Assembly (NCBI GenBank): GCA_021464415.1
Contig: CM038467.1
Location: 9,565,411-9,629,410 of the forward strand
Length of the DNA stretch: 64,000 nucleotides
Source: Lonicera japonica
Taxonomy: Eukaryota; Streptophyta; Magnoliopsida; Dipsacales; Caprifoliaceae
Direction of reading: 5' to 3'
Within the stretch, counting starts at the first letter, position 1; each line of letters opens with the position of its first letter. Positions 46,598 through 58,302 of the stretch are shown here, piece after piece. The position numbers and the translations under genes are program-made. The notes below the pieces were generated by a model. That model was not told where the DNA came from. It made no database searches and saw nothing but the letters and a program-made list of their open reading frames with translations.

Positions 46598-49500
46598 CTA
46601 AGATATTTTCTTCTCTTTCTTATCCTTCCATTCTTTAATTTCAGCTTCTACCTGCGCTTTCACCCTTGCATGAAACCCTGGATACGGTTCATAGCCAAAT
46701 AACATTTGAAGTGCCTGTAAATTAAACAAAATTAGACAATTAAAGTTATTCACCTCCAGAGAAAACATACTTAGATTTCTAGTAGAACTGGAAAAACCTA
46801 CCTCCAGTAAGACAAAGAAAGGTGCCATTAGGAAGGCTTGTGTTAAGTTGTCCAGAAGAGCTGGTGCTCGTTTCTACAGAAAGATAAAAATGAATATAAA
46901 GTTAGGTTTATGGCAAGAAAATATGGAATAAATAGTGATGAAAATGCCAAATTACCACCTCAAATACTCCATGGCCTATAAACTGGCCGGTCCAGCAGAA
47001 TAACTGAGCTGCCAGGACAACCTGAAAAGAGGTCATCAAAGTTAATATAAAGGTTGAGTTCACAGGAGGAAGCCTGTTAATAAGTCTTAGAGCAATAATT
47101 TTTTCAGTACCTATTTTGCTTATCAAAACCTCATAAGTTTATATCCTAATAATAACATGCCTATTCTATTGCAAAAGCAGGTTCTGCTCTCACTAACTAT
47201 ATCTTATACTTTAACTGGTTCAACACTGCTTTGGCAAAGGCCACAAAACTTTTGTAATAGAGCTGGTCAAAATCAAATGGGCACTATAGATCACCAAAAA
47301 GCTTTCCAAGAGCACTCCTTCAAATTTCCCGATGGAGTAGATGATTGCATTGGTTACTCTGAAAAGGTCAGAGGGAGGAATTGATAGTGATGTAACTAAC
47401 TGAGAATTTTGTGGAAGCTTTACAAGGTGTGAGGATGGTGTTGAGATTGTGTTTCTTTGGGAAAATGTTGCTAATGGGTGGTTGTGTTCGTTTATTTTGA
47501 ATACATAGATAAAGCGAGACAAAGAAGTAGAGATATTATATTAATAAACAGGCTTGAAATTACCTACTTTGTTTGTATAGGTGTCGAACAAAATAAAGGG
47601 AGTGTAAAAGCCATCCCAAAGTCTAAACAAAGTTTCGTAGGTAAGAGTCTAACAGGTGACAAGTGTTAACCATAAAATTCTAAAGCTAAACTAAACAACG
47701 TTATACCAAGTCGAACCTCAGTAATGGTTTGTTATATTTGAATTATAACCTACAAAATTTATGAATATCATCCTAATAATAAGCAATTAACAAATTTCTT
47801 CAAAATGAATTATATGGTCCCATTCTCCCATTCCAACCTATTGTTCGGTAGAGTCTTAAATTGGTTTCCAGGAGTCCTAGGTAGAGGGCAAAGCTCATTC
47901 TTCCAAGTAGCACTTGTTCTCAGTTTCTAAGTTCAATTGTACAAGGATAAAAGGGATTTAGAGCATGACTATAATAGTACTCTTTCATCTTTCTATTCTT
48001 CATCAAAACAATGATTGCCAACATAATACAATATTAACTCTGTATGGATGTGGAACACAAAGGCACAAAAAGTCTAGCCAGAAATTTTATAAAAATGTTT
48101 TAAAGGAATTTTTTTGTTATTATAAAGTCAGTAAATAATTGCCAGATATAAATATGTGTAATTAAAAAAATATTTAGAATCGTCCCAGGAGAGAGAGAGA
48201 GAGAGACTTAGTACCCCACCTGATACCCTCCTAGTAAAGTGACATACCTTTTTTTTTTTTCAACCACCCCAAAATAAAGCTTCCCACAATGTCATCTTAT
48301 AAGAAACCTCATTTTTCATTTAACATACATGCATCTGCATTAAGTGTTGAAAACACCAATCACAATTGCACATGCCAGATCACGGACTGAGATTGACTAA
48401 TGAAGGGGATCATCAAATATAACAACAAAAAATGCTCTAAAAGAGAAAGAACCATTATAATCGCCAATCCCTACACCCACAAGGACTCTTCGTGTTCCTA
48501 TATGCCAAGGTGTATGCCCTCTAACTCTCCATTTCAACATGCTGAGATCCCATCCTCATGAGTTCAAATTATAATTCTCCAAAGCAAATCATATCTTAAT
48601 TCTTGAGGAGTATTTCCACCTACCCAACTGGGAAACACATAACCCACCCTAGTTTTAAAGGGCAATTTACTTCCAAATCAATATCGCAAAATGAGTCCCA
48701 TACGTCAATGCTTAACAGAAAGAACCAAGATACTAAACAGTGTGGAATCTTTTTCTTTTCTTTTTGCTTTTTTGTTCTAATGCACCATTTTCTAGATTAC
48801 TAATTGAAATTGACATACCATAACAAGTCATGAATCCCCAACATCTGGCCACTCTAGCCTTAGAAATCTATTCATACATTTCAATCTGAGGATTGTACAA
48901 ACATATGACATGTAAATGTGAATAGAGTCCAAGAACTAAAAAACCATAGGATTATACATTCTTAACTTTCAAATCCAATGTCAAAGAAATGGTCCGTTCC
49001 GTGTTCTGGTGACAAACAACCAAAACATAACATTATAACCCATTGAGGCACAAAAATGGCAAAATAAGGTCAGACTTAGAGTTACCCACATATTCAACTG
49101 TCACGTGACTCATGTTGGACAAAAGTAAATCCGAGAGAAAAAAACAAAAAACAAAACTCATAAAATTCCACATATATAAGGGAACCTTTGAAAACATACC
49201 CCCTCCATCGCAAATTAAGAATCACCATTTTGATGTTCAAACTTTCTAAGAAAGTAATAAATTTAATGTAATTGGCGGGCAAGATTAACACTTAATTAAC
49301 TATTGTGAGATTTGGTAAATTGATTTGGAATGCTAGTCCCCGAAGGAGCTGGGAAAAGCTTGAGCCCAACTGAGACAATCCTAATCGAATGACTCTTAAT
49401 TTGGGAATGGAGTAGATAATATTCTTTGCAATATTCTGCATTGAACAGCTAAGCAGTGGCGCAAAAAAGACCGAGATGAGCCTAGGCTTTTGTTTTACAC

Positions 49501-50374
49501 CAGGAGTAAATTGAACCTACCCCATAATATAATACATAATGATATGATTATGAGTTAATCAGGGTAAACTCGTAGCTGATTTCAGCAAGGTAATGAGCTT
49601 CAAATTATGATCAAGCTTGGCATGTATACACTAACGTGCCTCTAATAGATTCAAACCCGAGTCAGAGGTTTACATCCCTAGGTTAGGGTTCGAGGTATCC
49701 ATATAATCCACACCACCAGATCCAAGAAGAACAACTCGTCTGCAATAAGCCACACCCAACTATCCAAGGAGAAGTTCATGCTCAATAAGCCACTTATCAC
49801 AACTAACAATAACCCTAATCCTACAACAACAAAAAAATCTGAAACAAGAAAAAAGTACAAAATGAGAGAGATGTGCATATCAATTATCTAATTGAAAGCA
49901 CAATTAACAATAAACCCAGTGGGAATATGCTAAAGAACAAAGAATAACACCTTAAACCAGAACAAAGTATAAATCCAAGAGACCAAATGAATCCATTGAA
50001 AAACTTACTAGAAGGTTTATAAACCTTACCTTCCAAGCTAGAGAAAACCCCAAATGATTTGCAAGGGAACTGCCCAATACCCAACACCCAAAAGTGAGCA
50101 AAGCAGCTAAAGAGCCAGCCCTCTTATCCAAACCCACATAGAACAAAGAATAGATCACAGTAAACAAAAATCCAAAATTCAAAACCAGGAAATGGTTTTG
50201 AAAAGATACTTGAGGAAAATTAAAAAGAGGAGGCGTGAAATAAAGAAGAACAACAGCTGTAAATAGAATTGGCCAAACAAACACCATGTGAATGAAAATA
50301 TTCACTGGGTTGCTATGGTATGCCCCATAGAAGGCAAAGTGCTTCTCAAGATCGAACAACCCAATCTTTGCCAT
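46598..50374 (-). CDS. Mpo1-like (DUF962) 2-hydroxy fatty acid dioxygenase, 198 aa
   Basis: Exons: 50030-50374, 46959-47021, 46802-46873, 46598-46714, all phase 0 and totalling 597 nt. The start ATG is at 50372-50374. The protein begins AKIGLFDLEKHFAFYGAYHS, followed by NPVNIFIHMVFVWPILFTAV, several membrane segments, and FCWTGQFIGHGVFEKRAP. The C-terminus is charged (KEWKDKKEKKIS). This is the whole-length signature of the Mpo1/YGL010w family. The conserved histidines in HFAFYGAYH, IH and GH are thought to hold the iron. Yeast Mpo1 is an ER membrane dioxygenase that shortens 2-hydroxypalmitate during phytosphingosine breakdown; the plant role is inferred from that. Intron 1 is about 3.0 kb. 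The stop lies 204 bp from the end of the convergent PPR gene. Confidence 0.92.
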
Positions 50375-50556
50375 TGGGATTTTCTCGGGAAAATTAGTGG
50401 GTTTGGGTAATTGGAGGAAAATTTTGTGAGGAATTGAAAGATTGAGTCTGTAATTGCATTAAATAAAGATTGGGTATTTGATTTGACGAGGAAAGGAAAA
50501 ACAGGGACAAGAGAGTAATCAAAACCTGTGAGTGGGCCATTGGATTTGGAATTGGC

Positions 50557-50592
50557 TTGGCGTTGGCGTTGGCGTTGGCGTTGGCGTTGGCG
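50557..50592. repeat. (TTGGCG)6 hexanucleotide repeat upstream of the Mpo1-like gene
   Basis: Six perfect TTGGCG units (CGCCAA on the gene strand) lie 183 bp upstream of the Mpo1-like ATG, preceded by two imperfect units. The position suggests the promoter or 5' leader. A minus-strand frame reads this as NANANA, which is probably not translated. Confidence 0.88.
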
Positions 50593-50753
50593 TTACGTAT
50601 ATTTGCTAACATGCGCACCACCACAGGGTGCGCGCAACTCTGAAATGGGTGTGTAATTTCCAAGAGCATCTGCGGTAGGTAATGAGAAAAGTTAAATTTA
50701 GCTGGTGTTCTCCCTGCAGTAGCTAATATGTTGAATTTGAAGCAAATAAGTTA

Positions 50754-51188
50754 CAGTCCGTTTGGATCGAAGGAGATGAATGAAAAAAAAATAGTTAATT
50801 AGGAAAGAAATGAAATACAATAGAAATGAATGAGTTTAATTTTATTGGTGTTTGGATAGTCAAAGATAGAAAAGAATAGAATGAAAATAAATCTTGTTTG
50901 GATAAAAAGAAGAAAAAAAATGAAAGGAATGTGATTTAATGTATTATTAACAAATTATGGTTAAATTTGGAATAATGTGAAAAAATTATTAATTTTTTTT
51001 TCTTTCCCTCCCAATCCTCCCAATATTAGAAGGAAACAAAATAAAGGAACAGAGGGGATTAACATTCCCTCCCAATTCCTCCGTTTCCTCTCCACTCCCT
51101 CTTATAAATCTATCCAAATAAGTAAAATACAATCCTTCCTCTTCTTTTCCTTTCCTTTCCTTCTCATTCCCTAAATCCAAACGAACCG
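50754..51188. mobile_element. Tourist-like MITE, 435 bp, upstream of the Mpo1-like gene
   Basis: The left end is CAGTCCGTTTGGAT, and the inverted right end is CGGTTCGTTTGGAT, with two mismatches in 14. A TTA target duplication lies at 50751-50753 and 51189-51191. Subterminal segments also pair (GAATG/CATTC and CCTTTCC/GGAAAGG stretches). It lies about 380 bp upstream of the Mpo1-like start codon. Confidence 0.85.
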
Positions 51189-51191
51189 TTA

Positions 51192-52615
51192 AAGTAAAAG
51201 TAAAATTATAAGTTGACAATTATTTATACAACGCAACAGATAAAAGATCGGAATAGAACTGGAGCACTTTCACGACATATGATGTATCCTGTGGTGAAAA
51301 AGCAAAACATTATTTTGGTGAAAAAGCAAAACTATTTGATTATTATCATAATGCAAGTTAAACTACTTTTTTTTCCCCTTAAATTTTGTGCAACTTGACT
51401 AATATTTATTGAAAATTTATAAAAGCAAAACATTATTTTAATAACATCAAAAATCGACTTAAAAGTATCCGAACATTAATTTTAAAAAATACTTGGAAGT
51501 AAATAATATTTGTTTTAATTATAAGGGTATCTTCAATTATTTTCTTATACTTTTCTCCAACTTCAAAGAAAATTTTGAAGAAAAAGTTATATGTGAGGAA
51601 AAGGTCTCCAACGTTGAACTAAGGTCTCTAATGTTTAACTTTATTTTCCACATATTTGAGGACAATTTTAGGGAAAAATTGTTCTCCAATCATAATTCTT
51701 CTTAAATATAGGAGTAAATTTAAGGGTATAAAATTAATTTTGAAGCAAAATCAATAAAAACAAGCTTTGGAAGTATATTTGATGACCTCTATTTATTTTA
51801 TCAAATTTGAGGAGAATAGTCTCCAAATAAAGGAGAATAGTAAATAAAAAAATTCTTGAAATTTAATTTTAGGAGACATATAATAGAGGATTGGTGTTGC
51901 GGGATTTGAACATTCATGCATTAATCCGTCTTCATTCTATTTTTTTTTCTTTCTGAAACAGCTCTCTTCCTTTATAGTTTTAATTAAAAATACTCAAATT
52001 ATTACTGTATGATTTTAGTTTTGTTTTATTAGAGCCCATGTGGTTCATTTAGCTTTGTTTATTAGATCTACACATGTTTGAAAGCCCATATGTTGGCCCG
52101 AATCCATTTACAGAAACCGTATAAATGAAAATTATTAGAAAAATAAATTGAGAGCACTCCAATTAGGGTAATTTTAAGAAATTTCCCAAATTACTCAAAC
52201 AAACAAACTTCCTTTAATATTGCTCACCCAATTTAGACTCTGTTAGCATTCTCTATTGTTTTACCGCATTAACCGTCCGAAATGAAAATTCTTAGAAAAA
52301 TAAATTGAGAGCACTTTAATTAGTGTAATACAGTAATAATATTGTCCTCAACTTAAACACTTTTTGGCCATAGGTGTAGAAATTTTATTTTAAAAGGTTT
52401 TGTTACTACGTGATGACTTTTCTCCACTTATATATTTATGTTGAGTTTTATAATTTTTCTACGTAGAATTAATAATTTGAGTCAACCATTCTTAACAAAT
52501 AATCGATCGATCTAATGAGATAGGTACATCATATGATGCGGAAAGCCTTAAAAGAAAATCGAGAAAGAATACTAATTTACAAGAAAACAATAAGAGAACA
52601 ACTACTGGACCGAAC
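51192..52615. other. AT-rich intergenic stretch before the LINE
   Basis: No gene was recognised. Two similar blocks (AAATTGAGAGCACTCCAATT near 52144 and AAATTGAGAGCACTTTAATT near 52302) form a 160-bp imperfect direct repeat. The 5' boundary of the LINE could not be fixed and may lie within the last 100 bases. Confidence 0.45.
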
Positions 52616-53190
52616 ATGAGTTTTTCGGCCCAATTTAACACTGGCAACTCGAGCAAGCATCAGTCCAAGCCAACACTTCAAAATCGGCCTTTGACATTTC
52701 ATAACAAAAATAGTAGTAAAAAAGCCTCGTACAAGGCTATAGATTTTAACTTTATTGCAGCTAACAGTAAAGGCAAAGGAATTATGACTCAACTTCCCCC
52801 TACCAGCAACTTTATTTTCTCGAGCCCCATTATAGGAGGTTCAGAAACTAATCCCATCATTCCTCCCACCTCTACCCATTCCCATTTTCAATTCAAACCC
52901 TAAACCCCCTGACCATCCACATGGAAGCAATCATACATAAGGTGACCAGCAATCCTGCGTGGTTCTCTCTCCCAGTGGAAGAAGAGGAAATTCATATCAC
53001 AGAGATGCAGTGGAATATCAACCAAATCAGGTTCCATATGTTGACAGACAAGAACTGGTAGATGAAACCATGGCTACATAATGTTCAGATGGCAGCGACG
53101 GTTGCATCGTTGGAGTCGATGGTTAGGGGAAAACTCATAATGGGTTGGCCTAAAGATGTGGTCCTCCTTCATACTCATATTGGTGCATCA

Positions 53191-53931
53191 ATGAAGTGCA
53201 TTTTCTGGAACTGTCGTGGTGTCGGGAGCACCGATTTCAAAAATACAATGACAGATATGTGCAAGGAACATGACCCGGAACTTATTATCATTCTTGAAAC
53301 TAAAGTTCCTTACGCCAGCGGTGAAATTTTCTTCTGAAACCTGGGTTATTTTCACAATATTATAGCAGACCCGAATGGTAAGGGGGGGGGGATTTGGGAC
53401 CATTTGAGGGTCACTCTCACACAACATCAAGTTACTCAACAGGTGGTTCATGCTATTGTAACTAGAAACAACTATGAAAACTGGCTACTCTCAGCCGTTT
53501 ATGGTAGTCCAAATGGTGTCCTGAGAAAGCATCTATGGAACAACCTAAAAGCGGTTGCAAATGGTGCAAACTTTCCTTGGCTTGTGGGAGGCGATTTTAA
53601 CGATCACCTAAATGCGAGTGAGAACAAAAGCTTTGCCTCTTCATCTTCTTCTACCAAAAGCTCTACTTTTGCTAATAATATAAAAGAATGCAATCTCATT
53701 GATTTGGGCTCTAGTGGTCCAAATCTCACTTGGTCTAACAACAGAAAAGGTATGGCCAACACTATGGCGAAGCTTGATAGAGTTTTGGCTAACCCAAACT
53801 GGACGTTAAACTGCCCGGAAGCTAGTGTCACCAACCTGCCGAGAACCTACTCAGTTCAGAGCTCACTTGTCTTAAATTTGGAAGGTATGAATTCGAATTT
53901 CTCTCATCAAATTACTAATAGGCCTTTTTGA
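53191..53931 (+). pseudogene. LINE endonuclease remnant
   Basis: Two frames (to 53337, and 53404-53931) cover the domain: KCIFWNCRGVG at the start, ELIIILETKV with the catalytic Glu, ENWLLSAVYGSPN, GGDFNDHLN, and MAKLDRVLANPNW. The final catalytic SDH box expected after NLPRT is replaced by YSVQSS, so the active site is lost as well as the frame. Confidence 0.85.
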
Positions 53932-54519
53932 TTTTTGGCTAGTTGGATTGATCATTATGACTTTGATAAATTTGTTGAAACTGTGTGGATGAAAAATGCT
54001 AACTTACATGATAATCTTAGTAATTTCATTGTCTAAGTCAGAAATTGGAATAAGCACACATTCGGAAATATTTTTTATCGTAAAAAGAGAATCAAAGCGA
54101 GACTAAATGGTGTTCAAATTGCTCAAGAGAGATGTTTCTCTCATAGTCTTGATCTTCTTGAAAAAAACCTTAGAAAAGAACTGTGTATAGTCCTTAAACA
54201 AAAATAGATGCTTTGGAGACAAAAATCGAGGGTTCTATGGCTTGCTAAAAGTGATAAAAATACCAGGTTTTTTCATTTGTCTACGATAATAAGGCGTAAA
54301 AGGAATAAAATTATGAGGCTTAAAATCAATGGGACTTAGTCTAATGATGCTTATATTATATCTTCCCACATTCGTGATAATTTTTATAACCTTTTCTCTA
54401 AGGATGTTAACATTGATCATGCTAGTATTGAGTTTCCTATTACTCCTAAGCTTACTATTAGAGACAATAGTATTCTAAATGCTCAGGTTAATACTCTTGA
54501 GATTAAAAATGCGACTTTT

Positions 54520-55256
54520 AGCATGAATAGTCTTAAGGCGCCAGGCCCCGATGGCTACCAGCCTATATTTTATCAAAAGTTTTGGAGCACGATTGGTGAG
54601 ACTTTGGTTAATTTTGTGACTAACTGCTTTAATACTGCCAATCTTCCCGCTTGGCTCATGAATTCTCTTATCACTTTAATTCCTAAGATTGAGAATCTTG
54701 TTTGCATTAATCAATTTCGTCCCATTACCCTTTGTAATGTTGCGTATAAGATTATTACGAAAGTCATTGTGAGCCGCCTTAGGCCTTTTCTTAATAAACT
54801 GGTTGGGCCTTGCCAAGCCATCTTTATACCGGGCCGCCAGACTAAGGATAATATAATTATTTCGCAAGAAATTATTCACACGCTTGAAAAAAGGAAAGGC
54901 AAACAGAGTGGTATCATTCTAAAAATTGACTTAGAGAAGGCTTATGATAGACTTGACTGGAACTTTCTTGAAAAAACTCTAAGAAATTTCAATTTTAGCG
55001 ATACTTGGGTCAAGTTGATTATGGCATGTGTTACACAAGGTGAGACGGCTATTCTTTGGAATGGGGAAAAATTTAATGATTTTAAACCTATGAGGGGTTT
55101 AAGACAAGGGGACCCGTTATCCCCATACCTCTTTGTTTTATGCCTTGAATTCCTCTCAAATCTCATAAATAATAAAGTCAATAACAAATAATGGGTGGGT
55201 TTAAAAGCCTCCCTAAATGGTGATGCTTTTAGCCACTTATTCTTTGCTGATGACTT
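54520..55256 (+). pseudogene. LINE reverse transcriptase, N-terminal part to FADD
   Basis: One frame of about 222 codons shows the RT blocks in order: NSLKAPGPDGYQP, LITLIPKI, QFRPITLCNVAYKII, FIPGRQTKDNIIISQE, ILKIDLEKAYDRLDW (first catalytic Asp), RGLRQGDPLSPYLFVLCLE. After a stop (TAA at 55189) the frame continues to LFFADD, where the solo LTR interrupts it. Confidence 0.9.
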
Positions 55257-56703
55257 TGTAAGTCGGAAAATACCCTAGAGGGGGGGGGGGGGTGAATAGG
55301 GATTTTAAAACTTAATCGTATTTTTAAAATAAATTTGAAAATATTATGTCTATATTTATCAAGCAATCAACAACAAAGATAATTCCAAGCACAATGAACA
55401 AATATCACAATATAATAGAGCAAGGGATAGAAAGATAGAACCAATCAAAGTCGAAGATTTTTTGTCCACACGGTTCGACTTGTTCCCCCTACTCCGCACT
55501 CGGTTAGTTCCCCGAGAAATTCCACTATAACCGATCTCCTTCCGGGTGAAGATCAAACCTCTACAAGTGTATTCTTCTCACACACTCTTACAAGTATTGA
55601 AACACCCTCAATACTCTCACAAGAAATTCCTCTTGCTATTCTATGAGATACACCTCTCACAAATATGATTTGAATAAGTTTTGGTGACTAACACCAATGT
55701 ACAATAGCTCTTGTGTATAACAAATTACAAATGAAGCTCACACTAAGAGATATCAAAATTGATCAATGAATATAAGCTTAAAGAATGAAAAGATTGACCA
55801 ATGCCTTAGCTTTTAAACTCGAATAATGTGAATATATGAAATATGGGTTTGTATATTCATTCACGTTGTTTAAAATGAGTCTTATAACTCATATATATAG
55901 GTAGCAAAAGTTTGTAGCCGTTTGTGGTGGAGAAATAAATTAATGGGGCAAAAATGCACTTTTGAAAAAGTTCCAACGGCTAGTTTTGGTCATGAAGTCG
56001 ACTCATTGAGTAACCATGTAGTCGACTACATGGGGAAGTCGACTCCCTCAGTTCCATGTAGTCGACTACATGGCACTGGTTTTAAGGGCTTATTTGCAAT
56101 TTTTCAACTTTTGCATTTTGACTCCGAAATTGATTTTAATGCTTGGAGAATGTCAAAAATAGTTTTCTAAGACTTCTAAAATAGTTTTTGTATCAAAATT
56201 CATTCATGTGAATATATAATGAATTTTCCAAGATGACTAGATTTCGGTAAAATACGTTTTTAGAGTTAAAACTAGTTTTGATCAATCTTGACATGGTTAA
56301 ATCATTTCATGAACTATATAAATGATCAATGATATCTTTTACATAAAGTCTAAGCACTCACTCAATTTAAAGATACTTCGAGTCTTCGTGATGCTTGACT
56401 TTCTTGTGCGTATCTTCACTTGATTGATGTTCTTGATCATTTCATGATTTGAATCCTTTGTAGAACATATGGAGACGATCTTGATCCTTTCTTGGTTTTG
56501 TATAGCACATGTAGATCATTTGAGTTTGTTTCTTGAGATATGAAGCACTTGTGAAGCTTGTATGAGAGTTTGTTTATTTTGGTTTGAAGTTTTCACTTGA
56601 TATCGGTTAATGTGGCTATCATCATTGGAACAACCGAGTTAAATAACACCTTATTAACTTATTGTAATTATCAAAATAAGATTAATTGACTTTAAGGTCA
56701 ACA
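55257..56703 (-). mobile_element. Solo copia LTR, 1,447 bp, with perfect target duplication
   Basis: The ends are TGTAAGTCGG and GGTCAACA (TG...CA); read on the minus strand it begins TGTTGACC like the LTR at 8308. The 5-bp target duplication GACTT is perfect (55252-55256 and 56704-56708). No internal element sequence accompanies it, so it is a solo LTR left by recombination between two LTRs. Its minus-strand start and its AACGGCTA and Met-tRNA-family ends resemble the intron-16 LTRs, so it belongs to the same broad lineage. It contains the palindromes at 56014-56073. Confidence 0.93.
56014..56073. repeat. Two perfect 20-bp palindromes in the solo LTR
   Basis: CCATGTAGTCGACTACATGG occurs at 56014-56033 and 56054-56073, 40 bp apart, each its own reverse complement. 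Two further GTCGAC cores lie nearby (about 55998 and 56038), giving four in about 70 bp. The location within the LTR suggests a regulatory element, but no factor is identified. Confidence 0.9.
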
Positions 56704-57042
56704 GACTTGATTCTCTTTTCAAAAGCCTCGGAGAATAATTGTAGAGTTATCATGCAGGTTCTTAATAATTTTTGTGAAAACTCGAGACAAAGGGTTAATT
56801 GTTTGAAATCTAAACTTTATTGCTCTCCTAATGTCCCGAGAAGAGAAGCTCTTAAATACAGTTTCATTTGCGGTATGAGTCTCTCTAATAACCTTGGTAT
56901 TTATCTTGGAGTCCCCCTGGTTCACGGTATTAACAAGAAAGAACATTACAAAACCATTGTTGAAAAAGTTCAAAGGAAGTTGAGTGGTTGGAAGGAAAAT
57001 TTGTTATCTTTTGCTGGCAGGAACACCCTTGTTCAAACTGAA
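56704..57042 (+). pseudogene. LINE reverse transcriptase, remainder after the LTR
   Basis: The frame resumes with DLILFSKASENNCRVIMQV directly after the LTR and continues QRVNCLKSKLYCSPNV, LGIYLGVPLVHG and LSGWKENLLSFAGRNTLVQT, the usual block after the RT palm. Similarity stops at about 57042; the rest of the LINE and its 3' tail are missing, so the 3' side was deleted. Confidence 0.88.
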
Positions 57043-58302
57043 GGCATTAATAGTGTATGATTAAAATTTATAGACGCAAGTTTAACAAGGTACAAGATGA
57101 AGTTTGATTAAAGGAGGAACTTCAACGAGTACTAGTGGGCGGCAACGATTAATACTATTATCATTATGGTATACAGTGGGTGAATTTATGTCCACAAGTA
57201 GCATTAAAAAGCAGTATTAAAACTCTGTGAAGCACCAATTGCAAGAAAATATATACTATTTTGTTGAACAAATTTTATAATATAAGGTAAGAGTTTGTTT
57301 AGAAGTTGATGTGTGAGAGTTAAGAAGAATAATTGTGGAACAGTTAGCCGGAGTTGCACCAGCAACTTGCTGGTGAGAATTTTTCGATTAAAATAGTTAA
57401 GAAGTGATTTTGTTAGTATTTGTTTGGCTTGTAAAATTAAGAAATTTAAAAAATTAGTAGGGTGAGAAGAATGTTAGGGTGGTTGCATTTAAAACACATT
57501 TTTATTCTTGATTGGTTGATTAAATTAAAATTAAAATCTATATTTTAAAAATATACAAGTGAAAGTGCACTGTTAGTGTAAGAGTCCTGTATTCCTTGAT
57601 TTTCCTTTTATTCTCACATTTACAAACTTGGATAATTCCTACCCGAAAAATATTTGAAGTTTATATAAGGAAATTAAGTATGCGCGCATATTGAATTCTT
57701 TTCGGAGATTTTTTTTTTCAAGAATGGTTATTTATTTTTCCCACGCAGTTATATATAACACGCGCGGCTAAATACAAACACGAATGCAAACATAAACAAT
57801 TTAATAATTAGCATGCTTAACTCAAAACTCTTTTTAATTATTTTATTCTTCAATTATATTCTCTTTAAGCTTTATCCTCTTACTTCGCTGATAAATCTCT
57901 CTCTCTCTCTCTCTCTCTCTCATCAACACACATGTATAGATTAAACTAAAAGTTAATTCTCGCTTTACACTAACAACGATACATCTTGTTTCTTTCGCTG
58001 CTGTTGTTGACTAATGGGAATGATCTATTGATGATTGTTACGTATGGTTAAAGTGGTCAATATTTGCTGTCTTTAAATACAAGGGAGATTGGGTGAGGTT
58101 CGTACGAGAAAGATTGCTCGAGTTACTAACTCTATGACCGTACATTTTAATATCACTCAATTAGGTGGGTACGAGTTTTTCGAAGGATATAATATTGATG
58201 AAGTTGTTCTCGTAGTACATTTTTTTCCCTTGAAACCTTCAATTACCACTTGTTTGACAGTATTTTTGATATTCGGATGGTACTTTTTTTACATCCCTTA
58301 TG
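57043..58302. other. AT-rich intergenic stretch with (CT)n
   Basis: No gene was recognised. A (CT)13 microsatellite lies at about 57896-57921. A 78-codon frame at 58089 has no convincing family and no supporting exon structure. Confidence 0.45.

Larger units (their letters stand above)
52616..55256 (+). mobile_element. L1-type LINE, first part (ORF1 end, endonuclease, most of reverse transcriptase)
   Basis: This is the larger part of a dead non-LTR retrotransposon that continues at 56704-57042. Order on the plus strand: the C-terminal part of a likely ORF1 (frame 52616-52903), an apurinic-type endonuclease from the ATG at 53191 (IFWNCRGVG, LETKV, WLVGGDFND, LDRVL), then reverse transcriptase. 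Several in-frame stops (about 53335, 53929, 54036) and a shift at a run of G near 53382 show it is inactive. The 5' end is undefined and no target duplication was found. Confidence 0.85.
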
